A stretch of DNA of 64,000 nucleotides from AC-32 sp963715575 (lineage in GTDB: Bacteria; Actinomycetota; Thermoleophilia; Gaiellales; Gaiellaceae), in the NCBI GenBank assembly GCA_963715575.1, contig OY970250.1:1178001-1242000 (forward strand). The letters are read 5' to 3'. Under the pieces are notes generated by a model, which was not told the DNA's origin, ran no database searches, and saw only the letters and a list, made by a program, of their open reading frames with translations. The position numbers and the translations under genes were made by a program. Below are positions 8,838 to 17,943 of the stretch, in pieces; the stretch's first letter is position 1; each line of letters begins with the position of its first letter.

Positions 8838-9911
8838 ATGCGCGTCCTCTACTTCGGGACCTACCAGCGCGACTATCCGCGGAACGCGCAGGTCATCTCG
8901 TGCCTGCGCGGTGCCGGCGTCGAGGTCGAGGAGCGGCACGTCGCCGTCTGGGAGGGCAGCCGCGACAACTGGAGCGCAGGCGCCGGCGCTGCTGCGCGGC
9001 TCGGCCTGGCCGAGCTCGAGCTGCTCCGCCGCCCGCGGGGGGACTTCGACGCGCTGCTCGTCGGCTACCCCGGCCACTTCGACCTGCCCGCGGCCGGGCG
9101 CGCGGCTCGAGGGCGACCGGTGATCTTCAACCCGCTCGTCGCGCTGGCCGACACGTTCGTCTCCGACCGCGGGCGCTTCCGCGCCGGCTCCTTGGCGGCC
9201 CGAGCGCTGGCGGCGGTCGACCGTCACGCGCTGCGGTCGGCCGATCTCGTCGTCGCAGACACGCGGGCGAGCGCCGACCACCTGGCCGAGCTCGCAGGTC
9301 TCCCGCCCGAGCGCGTCGAGGTCGCCTTCGTCGGCGCCGAGGAGCGCGTCTTCGGGCCCGGCTGGTCGCCCGGCGAGCCGTTCACCGTGCTGTTCGTCGG
9401 CAAGCTGATCCCGCTGCACGGCGTCGAGACCGTGCTCGCGGCCGCACGAGCTGCGCCCGAGCTGCGCTTCCGGCTCGTCGGCAGCGGCCAGCTCGACGCC
9501 CTAGTGCGCGAGCGTCCGGCGAACGTGGACTGGACCGCGTGGGTCGAGTACGAGCGGCTCCCGGACGAGCTCCACCGCGCGGGCTGCTCGCTCGGCATCT
9601 TCGGCACCTCCGAAAAGGCGAGGCGCGTGATCCCGAACAAGGCCTTCCAGGCGCTCGCGTGCGGGACCCCGCTCGTGACCGCCGACACGCCCGGCGCCAG
9701 GGAGCTGCTGGTCGACGGCGAGAGCGCGCTGCTCGTTCCGCCCGGCGACGCGCAGGCGCTTGCGAACGCGCTGCAGATGATCGCCGCGGACCCCGAGCTG
9801 GCGCAGCGGCTCTCCGCCGGCGGCCGCGCCGCCTACGAGGCGCGCGCGAGCGAAGCGGTGCTCGGGCGCCGCTGGCGGGAGCTGGTCGAGCAGGCGGTCG
9901 CGCGCGAGTGA
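8838..9911 (+). CDS. Family 4 (GT-B) glycosyltransferase
   Basis: A 357-residue retaining glycosyltransferase. The N-terminal Rossmann half begins at ATG 8838 (MRVLYFGTYQRDYPRN). The C-terminal half contains TVLFVGKLIPLHGVET, the donor-site segment EKARRVIPNKAFQALACGTPLVTAD and PPGDAQALANAL, typical of the GT4 nucleotide-sugar site. Sugar and acceptor are unknown. Its stop overlaps the GTG start of the DUF2079 gene by four bases, so the two are translationally coupled and likely act on the same surface glycan. Confidence 0.9.
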   Translation: MRVLYFGTYQRDYPRNAQVISCLRGAGVEVEERHVAVWEGSRDNWSAGAGAAARLGLAELELLRRPRGDFDALLVGYPGHFDLPAAGRAARGRPVIFNPLVALADTFVSDRGRFRAGSLAARALAAVDRHALRSADLVVADTRASADHLAELAGLPPERVEVAFVGAEERVFGPGWSPGEPFTVLFVGKLIPLHGVETVLAAARAAPELRFRLVGSGQLDALVRERPANVDWTAWVEYERLPDELHRAGCSLGIFGTSEKARRVIPNKAFQALACGTPLVTADTPGARELLVDGESALLVPPGDAQALANALQMIAADPELAQRLSAGGRAAYEARASEAVLGRRWRELVEQAVARE

Positions 9912-11332
9912 TCCGCCCACGGACGCTGCTCTGGACCGCGGTCGCCGCTTACGCGGCCGGCTTCTCGGCGCTCTCGGTCCTGCGCCACCGCGCCTTCTCG
10001 ACCGGCCGCTTCGACCTCGGCAACATGGTGCAGTCGGTCTGGTCGACGGCGCACGGCCACCCGCTGCAGATCACCGGCCTGCGCGGCGACCAGGTCTCCC
10101 GGCTCGGCGCGCACTTCGACCCGATCCTCGCCGCCTTCGCGCCGCTCTGGCTCGTCTGGCCGAGCCCCGACGTGCTGCTCGTGACGCAGGCAGTCGCGGT
10201 CGCGGTCGGCGCGTTCCCCGTCTACTGGCTCGCGTGCAAGCACCTCGGCAGCGAGCGGGTGGGCGTCGGCTTCGCGCTCGCCTACCTCGCCTACCCGCCG
10301 ACCCAGTGGCTGACGCTGAACGAGTTCCACCCGGTCGCGCTCGCCTGCCCGCTGCTCCTGTTCGCGATCTGGTTCCTCGACGAGGGCCGCCTGCTCCCGT
10401 TCGCGCTCTGCGCCGCGGTCGCGGCGACCACGAAGGAGGAGATTGCGCTCGTCGTCGCCGGGCTCGGGATCTGGTACGCGCTCGCTCACGGCCGGCGCTG
10501 GACCGGAGCGGCGATCGCCGCAGCCGGCGTGGCGGTGGCGCTCGTCGCGATCGAGGTCCTGATCCCGCACTTCAACCGCGCCGGCACCTCGAGCTTCTTC
10601 ACGCGCTACAGCGAGGTCGGCAGCACGCCGGGCGGGATCGTGCACACGGCGCTGACCGACCCCTGGAAGATCGTCACGACGGCCTTCACCGGCCGCGGGC
10701 TCGGCTACCTGGCGCGACTGCTGCTCCCGCTCGGCGGCCTTGCGGTGCTCGCGCCGCTGATGCTGCTCGCCGCGCTCCCCGAGCTGGCGGTGAACCTGCT
10801 CTCGGCCGCGACCACGCAGACCTCGATCCGCTTCCACTACACGGCCGGGCTGATCCCCGTGCTGATCGCCGCAACCGTCTTCGGCGCCAAGCGGATCGAC
10901 CCGCGCGTGCCGGTGGCGAGCCTCGTGGTGGTGCTCTGCATCACCGCGAACTACCTGCTCGGGCCGGTGCCGGTGTGGCGCTACTTCCCCGGCGGCAACG
11001 AGACGCAGGCCCGCGCGGCCGAGGTGACCGAGCACGACCGGATCGCGACGCAGGCGCTGCAGCTGATCCCGCCGCACGCCGTCGTCAGCGCGACCAACTC
11101 GCTCGGCGCGCACCTCTCGGCAAGGCGGCGGATCCTCAGCTTCCCGTACCTCCAGGATGCGCAGTGGGTGGCGGCCGACGAGACGGCGCCCGGCTACGCC
11201 GACCGGCTCGCGCCGTTGCCGACCGCGGTGCAGCTCTCCTGGCTGCGGCGCAACCCGGAGTGGCGGCTGGTCTTCGAGCGCGACGGGATCCTGATCTTCC
11301 AGCGGGCGAGCTCGGCGGCCAGTACGACGTAG
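9908..11332 (+). CDS. DUF2079 polytopic membrane protein
   Basis: A 474-residue protein with about nine or ten predicted membrane helices. The opening TM helix followed by GRFDLGNMVQSVWS and the segment GAHFDPI are hallmarks of DUF2079, a family related to GT-C glycosyltransferases that use lipid-linked sugars. It ends with a soluble C-terminal domain (VFERDGILIFQR). The GTG at 9908-9910 overlaps the upstream stop (GTGA). Its last 139 bases overlap the convergent GT87 gene. Enzymatic activity is inferred, not shown. Confidence 0.88.
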   Translation: MIRPRTLLWTAVAAYAAGFSALSVLRHRAFSTGRFDLGNMVQSVWSTAHGHPLQITGLRGDQVSRLGAHFDPILAAFAPLWLVWPSPDVLLVTQAVAVAVGAFPVYWLACKHLGSERVGVGFALAYLAYPPTQWLTLNEFHPVALACPLLLFAIWFLDEGRLLPFALCAAVAATTKEEIALVVAGLGIWYALAHGRRWTGAAIAAAGVAVALVAIEVLIPHFNRAGTSSFFTRYSEVGSTPGGIVHTALTDPWKIVTTAFTGRGLGYLARLLLPLGGLAVLAPLMLLAALPELAVNLLSAATTQTSIRFHYTAGLIPVLIAATVFGAKRIDPRVPVASLVVVLCITANYLLGPVPVWRYFPGGNETQARAAEVTEHDRIATQALQLIPPHAVVSATNSLGAHLSARRRILSFPYLQDAQWVAADETAPGYADRLAPLPTAVQLSWLRRNPEWRLVFERDGILIFQRASSAASTT

Positions 11333-12471
11333 AGCGCGACCATCACGAGGTCGCGCGCGAGCAGCAGCCAGACCGGCCACTCGAGCCGAAAAAGCGCGCC
11401 GTAGTGGAAGAACCAGGCCTGCGCCAGCACGAGCGCGATCGCCGTCAGCGCGATTGCGACAGCGCCACCGCCCGCGACGACGAGCGGCACGAGCCAGACG
11501 AGGTACTGCGGCGAGAAGACCTTCGTGAAGGCGAGGAAGCCGGCCACGGCGGCGGCGAAGGCGAGTGGCAGGCGAGCGCGCAGGTCGCCGAGGCGCGCGT
11601 AGAGGAACCAGACCGCCGCAACGGAGAGCGCCTCGAGCACGAGGAGCACGGCGGCGACCGCGTCGGCCGTGCCGCCGGTCAGGTTGCGGCCGGCGACGCC
11701 GGTCGTCTCGACCACCTGCGCGTGGTAGAGGCCGAGCCGGTCGAGCACCAGCAGCACCGAGGCGCCGAGGCTCTCGACCTGCAAGCCGCGTGCGGCCTGG
11801 GAGTGGAAGCTCTCGTAGACGCCGTGCGGCGCGTAGGCCGCGAAGGGCGCCACCACCGCGGCAGCGACAAGCACCAGCACTCCGAGCGCAGCCGCGACCC
11901 GCCGCGTTCCGGCACGACGCCAGACGAGCCAGGCCGCGAGCGGCACGAGCACGAGCGGATAGACCTTCGCGCTGACCGCGAGCCCGAGCACCGCGAAGGC
12001 CGGCACCTCCCAGCCGCGGAGCAGCAGCCACAGGGCGAGCACCGTCAGCAGGGCCGGCCAGGCGTCGTAGGTGTTCAGCGAGATCGGCCCGAGCGCGACC
12101 GGCGAGAGCGCGAGCAGCGCGACGGCGACCCGGATCCGCGTCAGCGAGGCGCCCAGCTCGGCGAGCACCAGCGCCACGAGCACGATCGTGGCCGCGCCGC
12201 AGAGGGCCATCAGCGTCTTGAAGGCGGCGTTGTAGTGCGAGACGCCGAACGCGGCCGGCGGCACGAAGACGGCGAACGCTCCGGGCGGGTACTCGACGAA
12301 GACGTCGCGATAAGGCAACCCCCCGTGCAGCAACCGCTCGGCGTAGCCCTGGTAGACGTGGACGTCGCGGAACCGGGCTGCGCGGAAGAGCCCGCCGTCC
12401 GGGACGGCGCAGGCGGCGAGGTAGACGGGGATCGCGACGAGCGCGGCGCGCAGCGGCCGCGTCAGGCTCAC
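11194..12471 (-). CDS. GT87/DUF2029-type membrane glycosyltransferase
   Basis: A 425-residue membrane protein with about ten helices. The first luminal loop carries DVHVYQGYAERLLHG followed by VEYPPGAF, the pattern of GT87 alpha-mannosyltransferases (PimE and relatives), where the acidic residues of that loop are catalytic. Such enzymes use polyprenyl-phosphate mannose on the outer face. GTG 12469-12471 overlaps the PBP1A stop by four bases. The last 45 or so codons run antisense to the end of the DUF2079 gene and look less conserved, so the true C-terminus may contribute little. Confidence 0.85.
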   Translation of the reverse strand: MSLTRPLRAALVAIPVYLAACAVPDGGLFRAARFRDVHVYQGYAERLLHGGLPYRDVFVEYPPGAFAVFVPPAAFGVSHYNAAFKTLMALCGAATIVLVALVLAELGASLTRIRVAVALLALSPVALGPISLNTYDAWPALLTVLALWLLLRGWEVPAFAVLGLAVSAKVYPLVLVPLAAWLVWRRAGTRRVAAALGVLVLVAAAVVAPFAAYAPHGVYESFHSQAARGLQVESLGASVLLVLDRLGLYHAQVVETTGVAGRNLTGGTADAVAAVLLVLEALSVAAVWFLYARLGDLRARLPLAFAAAVAGFLAFTKVFSPQYLVWLVPLVVAGGGAVAIALTAIALVLAQAWFFHYGALFRLEWPVWLLLARDLVMVALYVVLAAELARWKIRIPSRSKTSRHSGLRRSQESCTAVGNGASRSA

Positions 12472-14684
12472 GGCGCGGGTGGTGGCGGAGGCGGCGGTTC
12501 CGGCGGGGGCGGGGGCGGCGGTTCCGGCGGGGGAGGCGGAGGCTCGACCGGCGGGGGAGGCGGAGGCGGAGTCGTGATCACCGTGCGACCGGTCGTGGCC
12601 GGCGGCGCCGTGGTCGTCGGCTGCTGCCTGGTCGTCGTCTCCTTCGTCGTGGTGGGACTGTAGTAGGTGGTGGTCGGCCGGAGACTCGAGCCGTACTGGC
12701 CCTGCGTGAACGGCTGCCACTCGACCGGGTCGTGTGGGTACGCCCAGCTGAGCGCGGGCGTGTTCCCCATCGCCGTCTCCATGAACAGCTTCCAGATCGT
12801 CGCCGGGAAGGTGCCGCCGGCGACGGCAATCCCGTGCACGCTCTCCATCGGGATCTCGCCCTGCGGGTAACCGACCCAGACCGTCGTCTCGAGCTGCGGC
12901 ACGTAGCCCGAGAACCAGGCGTCGGCGTGGTTGTCGGTCGTTCCCGTCTTGCCCGCGGCGGGCCGGCCGAAGTAGGCGCCGACACCGGTTCCGCCGAGCA
13001 CGTTGTCCTCGAGGATCTGCGTCACCTCGTAGGCGACCCCGTCGCTGATCACGCGCCTCCGGTCGGGCTTGCCCCAGCCGGCGTCGGTGTCCTCCTTGCC
13101 GTTGGCGAGCACGACCTTGCGAATCGCCATCGGCTTGGAGTAGATCCCGCCCGCGGCCAGCGTGGCGTAGGCCGACGCCTCCTCGAGCGGCGAGATCGCA
13201 TCGGCGCCGAGGCCCATCGCGGGCACGGCGTCGAGCGACGTGCGGATCCCGAGCTTGTGCGCCATCTCGGCCACCTTGTCCGGCCCGACGTCGAGCGTCA
13301 GCTGGGCGTAGACGGTGTTGTCGGAGGCGAGCGTCGCACTGTGGACCGAGATCGAGCCCGAGTAGTCGCCGCCGTAGGTCGTCACGTCCCAGGCCTCCGT
13401 GTAGGGGTCGGGCTGGTAGTGGAACGGCGCCGAGGTGTAGTAAGTCGAGTCGGGGTTCATGCCTTCGTTGATGGCCGCCGCGAGCACGAACGTCTTGAAG
13501 GTCGAGCCGGGCTGCCGACGCGCCTGGGCGACGAGGTTGAACTGATTGCCGGTGCGGCCGGGCGTGACCGCGGTCATCGCGCGGATGGCGCCGTTCGCCG
13601 GGTTGATCGAGACGACTGCGGCAGCCGGGTCGTCGCGCAGGTAGAGCGTGTCGGTGATCGCCTTGCGCGCCGCCACCTGCAGGAACGGGTTGATCGTCGT
13701 ATAGACCCGCAGGCCGCCCGAGCGGACCGTGTTGGCGCCGTACTCGTCGATCAGCTGGTCGCGGACGTAGCTGAAGAAGTACGGCTCGCGAATGCGCGTG
13801 TACAGCCTGCCCGGCTTCAGCTTCAGGTTCTTCTGCGCGACTGCGTGCAGGTACCGCGCCTCACTGATGTCGCCGTAGTCGCGCATCGCCCGCAGCACCT
13901 GGTCGCGGCGATCCCTGGCCGCGGCCGGCCGGTGCAGCGGGTCGTAGACCGAGGGCGCCTGCGGTAGGCCGGCGAGCAGCGCCGACTCGACCAGGTTGAG
14001 GTCGCGCGCGTCCTTCGAGAAGTAGGTCTGCGCCGCGGCCTCGATCCCGTAGGCGTGGTTGCCGTAGTAGACCTGGTTCATGTACTGGCCGAGGATCCAG
14101 TCCTTCGAGCGCGCGCGCGAGAGGCGGATCGCCAGGCACGCCTCCTTCAGCTTCCGCTTCAGCGTCCGCTCCTTCGAGATGTAGAGGTTGCGGACGAGCT
14201 GCTGCGTGATCGTCGAGCCGCCCTGGACGACGTGGCCGGCGCTGAGGTCCTTCCAGGCAGCGCGCGCGATGCCCTCGTAGTCGACGCCGCCGTGCTCGTA
14301 GAAGCGGTGGTCCTCGATCGCGACCGTCGCCTTGCTCATCAACGGGCTGACGCGCCAGAGGGCCACCGGCGTGCGGTTGCGCTCGGCGGGGATCGCGCCC
14401 AGCAGCGAGCCGTTGGCCGCGTAGACGAACGAGTTCTCGCCGATCTGGACCGCCTTCAGCTCGTTCAGGTCGCAGTCGGAGCGGAACTTGGCGACGGCGC
14501 CGACGCCGGAGGCGATCACGGCCAGGACGATCACCAGCAGCGTGACGAAGATCAGCGTCGTGCGGCGCTTGCGCTTGCCCTTGGTGCGGTCGCGGCGGCG
14601 GCGGCTGCGGCGAAGGACGTGCTCGAGCTCGTCGTCGCCCCGGCGGCCGCGACCCCGAGGCGGGGGAGGCGGCGGCGGGGTCAA
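12468..14684 (-). CDS. Bifunctional penicillin-binding protein 1A
   Basis: A 738-residue class A PBP for peptidoglycan polymerisation and crosslinking. A basic cytoplasmic tail and one membrane helix (about 42-64) precede the GT51 transglycosylase domain with its EDHRFYEHGG motif, GGSTITQQLVRN and YGIEAAAQTYF. The transpeptidase domain shows the SxxK motif in RQPGSTFKTF, a SxN-type motif (ASDN) and AGKTGTT. It ends with a 33-residue Pro/Glu tail. The apparent start is TTG at 14682-14684, overlapping the MscS stop. It forms an operon with the GT87 gene downstream. Confidence 0.94.
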   Translation of the reverse strand: MTPPPPPPPRGRGRRGDDELEHVLRRSRRRRDRTKGKRKRRTTLIFVTLLVIVLAVIASGVGAVAKFRSDCDLNELKAVQIGENSFVYAANGSLLGAIPAERNRTPVALWRVSPLMSKATVAIEDHRFYEHGGVDYEGIARAAWKDLSAGHVVQGGSTITQQLVRNLYISKERTLKRKLKEACLAIRLSRARSKDWILGQYMNQVYYGNHAYGIEAAAQTYFSKDARDLNLVESALLAGLPQAPSVYDPLHRPAAARDRRDQVLRAMRDYGDISEARYLHAVAQKNLKLKPGRLYTRIREPYFFSYVRDQLIDEYGANTVRSGGLRVYTTINPFLQVAARKAITDTLYLRDDPAAAVVSINPANGAIRAMTAVTPGRTGNQFNLVAQARRQPGSTFKTFVLAAAINEGMNPDSTYYTSAPFHYQPDPYTEAWDVTTYGGDYSGSISVHSATLASDNTVYAQLTLDVGPDKVAEMAHKLGIRTSLDAVPAMGLGADAISPLEEASAYATLAAGGIYSKPMAIRKVVLANGKEDTDAGWGKPDRRRVISDGVAYEVTQILEDNVLGGTGVGAYFGRPAAGKTGTTDNHADAWFSGYVPQLETTVWVGYPQGEIPMESVHGIAVAGGTFPATIWKLFMETAMGNTPALSWAYPHDPVEWQPFTQGQYGSSLRPTTTYYSPTTTKETTTRQQPTTTAPPATTGRTVITTPPPPPPPVEPPPPPPEPPPPPPPEPPPPPPPAP
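12471..12580 (-). repeat. Proline/glutamate codon repeat at the PBP1A C-terminus
   Basis: A low-complexity GGC/GGA-rich stretch on the plus strand. On the minus strand it encodes blocks of six or seven prolines separated by Glu or Val-Glu (PPPPPPEP-type). Such tails occur in actinobacterial PBPs and may span the wall. The repeat is prone to slippage, so its length may vary between strains. Confidence 0.85.
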
Positions 14685-15409
14685 GCGAAGACCCCCGCCT
14701 CGCGCAGCCGTTCGTGCGCGCGCAGGCGAAGCTCGTTCTCGAGCCGCTCGGCGCTCGGCTCGTCCGGCGCCCAGACGCTGACCAGCAGGCTCGCCTTGTC
14801 GGCCAGGTCGACTACGGATACCTCCGCGCGCTCGTCCTGAGCAGCCTCACGCAGCAGCGTGCGGGCGGCTTCGAGATCGGTGTCGAGAGGAACCTGGACG
14901 GTCACGTGCGCGAGCTTCTTTCGGCTGCGGATGGACGAGTTGCGGATGGTATCCGAGGCGATCTTCTCGTTCGGGACGACGAGCCGGTCGTTGTCGTTGA
15001 CGCGGATGAAGGTGTAGGTCAAGCCGATCTCCTCGACCACGCCGTGGAAGCCCTCGGTCTCGACGTAGTCGCCGATCCGGACCGGCTGGGCGAACGCGAT
15101 CAGGAGGCCGGCGATGAAGTTCCCGATCGTGCGCTGCGCGGCGAACCCGACGACGATCCCGATCACGGCCGAGGAGGCGAGGATCCCGGTCGCGACCGCC
15201 CGTACCTGCGGGATCACGAGCAGCGCCGAGAGGACGCCGACAAAGACGATCAGCGTCAGCACGCTGCGGCGCAGCACGCGGTAGCGCGTCAGCGTCTCGG
15301 GGGGCAGGTCACGGCGCGCGAGCCGCCGGTCGACCAGCCACGCGACGATCAGCGTGACGAGCAGCACCGCGCCGAAGACGATCAGGCGGGTCCAGAGGTG
15401 GTGGGACAC
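14681..15409 (-). CDS. Mechanosensitive channel, MscS family
   Basis: A 242-residue small-conductance mechanosensitive channel. Three membrane segments are visible (about 8-24, 48-68 and 72-100); the last is the pore-lining helix followed by GFAAQRTIGNFIAGLLI, the conserved MscS signature. The beta domain follows with GDYVETEGFHGVVEEIGLTYT and VPNEKIASDTIRN, then an alpha-beta C-terminal domain. The GTG start at 15407-15409 lies 12 bases after the DUF2203 gene, so it is probably co-transcribed with it and with PBP1A. Confidence 0.93.
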   Translation of the reverse strand: MSHHLWTRLIVFGAVLLVTLIVAWLVDRRLARRDLPPETLTRYRVLRRSVLTLIVFVGVLSALLVIPQVRAVATGILASSAVIGIVVGFAAQRTIGNFIAGLLIAFAQPVRIGDYVETEGFHGVVEEIGLTYTFIRVNDNDRLVVPNEKIASDTIRNSSIRSRKKLAHVTVQVPLDTDLEAARTLLREAAQDERAEVSVVDLADKASLLVSVWAPDEPSAERLENELRLRAHERLREAGVFA

Positions 15410-15420
15410 CGGCTATTCCC

Positions 15421-15828
15421 TTAGTCGAGCGGGAGGGGTTTCCTGCCCGCAAAGCCCTCGTCCACGCCGTGCCAGTGGGCGACCTCGTCCTCGCCGACCT
15501 GCCAGCAGAGCAGCACTTCCCCGCCCTCGTGCAGCGCAGGGAAGTCGACGAGGCCGCGATCGAGATCCTTCACCAGCACGCCCAGCCGCTCCAGCCGCTC
15601 GGCCGCCTGCGTCACGGCATGCGACTCGCGCTGGAACTGCTCGTCCAACTCGCTCGGCTCCTGCGGGTCGAGGTCGCCGCCGTTACCGGCGATGCGGGCG
15701 GTCAGCCGGGCCCGGCGCTCGGCCGCGAGCCGCATCCCCTGCCGGTGCTCGACCAGCGACTCGGCGAGCGGCCGGACCTCCGCCAGCAGCTCGTTCGCCT
15801 CCGAGGGAGTGAAGTAGCGCCGGGCCAT
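15421..15828 (-). CDS. DUF2203 family protein
   Basis: A 135-residue soluble protein of unknown function. The start MARRYFTPSEANELL, a long helical middle with many Arg and Glu, the segment GVLVKDLDRGLVDFPA and the ending EVLLCWQVGEDEVAHWHG are the recognised DUF2203 pattern. Start is ATG at 15826-15828. It heads the minus-strand run towards mscS and PBP1A. The neighbouring divergent gene starts within about 20 bases, so promoters must overlap coding sequence. Confidence 0.85.
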   Translation of the reverse strand: MARRYFTPSEANELLAEVRPLAESLVEHRQGMRLAAERRARLTARIAGNGGDLDPQEPSELDEQFQRESHAVTQAAERLERLGVLVKDLDRGLVDFPALHEGGEVLLCWQVGEDEVAHWHGVDEGFAGRKPLPLD

Positions 15829-15847
15829 GCGGATATCATCGCGCGCC

Positions 15848-17098
15848 GTGTCCGCCGGTCAACGCGTTCGCTTGCCGAAGCGGACGGCCCGCCGCGAAAT
15901 GCGGCTGCCGCGCGCGGGAAACCCCGCGCCCGAGATCTGGCTCTGGTCGCGCCTCGCGATCTGGGCGGCGGCGCTGTTCTCGTTCTTCGTCTTCGTGCCG
16001 AACCGCCACCCGCGGGCGGGCGTCTGGGACGACCCGAAGCTGACCCACGACCTCGGCGCGATCACGGACGTCTGGGCGCGCTGGGACAGCGTCTGGTTCC
16101 TGCGCATCGCCGAGCACGGCTACGGCTCGGCCAAAGGCGCGGCGGCTGCCTTCTATCCGCTCTACCCGGCGGCGGTGGCGCTCCTCGGGCGCGTGCTCCT
16201 CGGCCATTACGTGCTCGCCGGGATCCTCGTCTCGCTGGCCGCCTCGTTCGCTTCGTTCCTGCTTCTGCACCGGATCGCGGAGGAGCGGCTCGGCGCCGAC
16301 GGCGCGCGGCGGGCGGTGCTCTACCTGGCCGTCTTCCCGTTCGCGCTCTTCCTGCAGGCCGTCTACAGCGAGTCGCTCTACCTGCTGCTGACGCTGGCCG
16401 CGTTCCTGCTCGCCGAGCGCCGGCGCTTCCTCGCCGCGGGCGCGGTCACCGGGCTCGCGCTGCTGACGAGACCGACCGCAGCGGCGCTGCTGCCGGCCCT
16501 CGCCCTGCTCGCCTGGCGGGAGCGCGACCGAGTCCGGGCGCTGGCTTCGCTCGCGATCGCTCCGCTGCTCTTCGCGGCCTACCCGCTCTACCTCTGGGCG
16601 GCCGAAGGCGACCCGTGGCAGTTCCTGCACGCGCAGCGCATATGGAGCCGGCACCTCTCGCCGGCCGGACCGCTCGGCGGGATCTGGGACGGCCTGCGCG
16701 CCGGCTGGGCCGGGGTCGAGCAGCTGGCGTCCGGCTCGCACACGCATGCCTACTGGACGCCGGTGCAGGACTCCGACCCGATCCGCGTGGCCGTGTTGAA
16801 CCTCGAGGCGCTCGCCTTCCTCGTCCTCTTCGTCCTCCTGGCCGCGATCGCGTGGCGCCGCTTCGGCGCGCCGTACGGCCTGTTCGCGGCGCTCAGCCTG
16901 GCGATCCCGCTCAGCGTGCCGAGCGAGCGGTGGCCGCTGCTCTCGCTGCCGCGCTTCGGCCTGACGATCTTCCCGCTCTTCCTGGCGCTGGCCGTGCTCG
17001 GCGGCCGGCCGCGTGCACACACCGCGATCGTGGCCGTCAGCTCGCTGCTGCTCGGGGTCTCGGTCGCGCAATGGGCGCTCTGGCAGTGGGTCGCGTGA
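15848..17098 (+). CDS. PIG-V-like mannosyltransferase (membrane)
   Basis: A roughly 416-residue protein with about eight to ten membrane helices. The first loop contains WARWDSVWFLRIAEHGYG and AAFYPLYP, the signature of PIG-V/GT-C type mannosyltransferases in which the acidic residue of the WDS motif is thought to act in catalysis. The frame opens at an ATG at 15827 that overlaps the divergent DUF2203 start; I favour the GTG at 15848, but ATG 15899 is also possible. The stop overlaps the lipoprotein gene's GTG by four bases. Confidence 0.82.
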   Translation: MSAGQRVRLPKRTARREMRLPRAGNPAPEIWLWSRLAIWAAALFSFFVFVPNRHPRAGVWDDPKLTHDLGAITDVWARWDSVWFLRIAEHGYGSAKGAAAAFYPLYPAAVALLGRVLLGHYVLAGILVSLAASFASFLLLHRIAEERLGADGARRAVLYLAVFPFALFLQAVYSESLYLLLTLAAFLLAERRRFLAAGAVTGLALLTRPTAAALLPALALLAWRERDRVRALASLAIAPLLFAAYPLYLWAAEGDPWQFLHAQRIWSRHLSPAGPLGGIWDGLRAGWAGVEQLASGSHTHAYWTPVQDSDPIRVAVLNLEALAFLVLFVLLAAIAWRRFGAPYGLFAALSLAIPLSVPSERWPLLSLPRFGLTIFPLFLALAVLGGRPRAHTAIVAVSSLLLGVSVAQWALWQWVA

Positions 17099-17943
17099 GG
17101 CTCGCCCTCGCCCCGGTAGCGGTGCTGCTGCTCTTGGCGGGGACCGCCTGCGGCGAGCGCGCGGAGCCGACCGGCGCGCTGGTCGAGAGCTACCCCGTGA
17201 CCGTGCAGGGCACCGGCAACGCGACCGTCGTGAACGCCGTCCCGAAGCGCATCGTCCCGGTCGGCGCGGGCCCGCGCGAGATCTTGCAGGCGCTCGGGCT
17301 CGACCGGCGCACGGTCACGGTCGAGGACACCCTCGTCGGACTGCCGCTCGTCGAGGCGATCCGGCGCGCGAAGCCGGACCTGATCGTCGCGACGGCCGAG
17401 ACCGACCCGCTCGACCTGGCCCGCGCGCGCGGAGCTACCCACGCAGCCGTCTACGTCGAGCCCGGCGGCTCGATCGGAGACGTCGTTCAGGCGATCTCCG
17501 ACATCGGCCTGCTCACCGGCCGTCCCGTCCAGGCGCGGCGGCTGACGGCCCGGATCGAGGACAAGCGCCAGGCCGTGACCAAGGCGGTCGCCGGCACGCC
17601 CCTCGTGACCGCGTTCGTCGACACCGGCGGCTTCGCGACCATCTCCAGCCGCACCCTGCTCGGCGACCTGATCGAGCTCGCGCATGGGAAGAGCGTCGCC
17701 GGCGCAAGCCCGGAGCAGGGGCCGTTCCCGGTCAAGCGCCTGCTGCAGCTCGACCCCGACGTCTACGTGGCCACGGCCGGCAGCGAGCGGACGCTCGCAC
17801 AGCTGCGCGCCCGGGCGGGCGTGCGGCGCCTCAAGGCCGTCCGGTCCGGCCGCTTCGCGGTGCTGCCCGAGGATGCGACCGTCGCCGGCCCGCACGTCGG
17901 CGAGGCGCTGGAGCAGATCGCGCAGATCCTGCACCCGCAGTGA
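17095..17943 (+). CDS. Periplasmic-binding-protein-like lipoprotein (helical-backbone metal/cofactor type)
   Basis: A 282-residue secreted lipoprotein: hydrophobic signal (residues 3-16) ending in a lipobox LAGTAC. The mature part has the two-lobed BtuF/FepB-like pattern (PKRIVPVGAGPREILQALGL, KPDLIVA, QLDPDVYVATAGS), as in binding proteins for cobalamin, haem or ferric siderophores. The GTG start at 17095-17097 overlaps the previous stop (GTGA). No ABC permease or ATPase gene is next to it, so it may be an orphan sensor or work with a remote transporter. Confidence 0.85.
   Translation: MRLALAPVAVLLLLAGTACGERAEPTGALVESYPVTVQGTGNATVVNAVPKRIVPVGAGPREILQALGLDRRTVTVEDTLVGLPLVEAIRRAKPDLIVATAETDPLDLARARGATHAAVYVEPGGSIGDVVQAISDIGLLTGRPVQARRLTARIEDKRQAVTKAVAGTPLVTAFVDTGGFATISSRTLLGDLIELAHGKSVAGASPEQGPFPVKRLLQLDPDVYVATAGSERTLAQLRARAGVRRLKAVRSGRFAVLPEDATVAGPHVGEALEQIAQILHPQ

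Noticed and set aside
12471..12580. CRISPR-like or tandem regulatory repeat
   Set aside because: The repeat is in frame and encodes the proline-rich PBP tail; there are no spacers.
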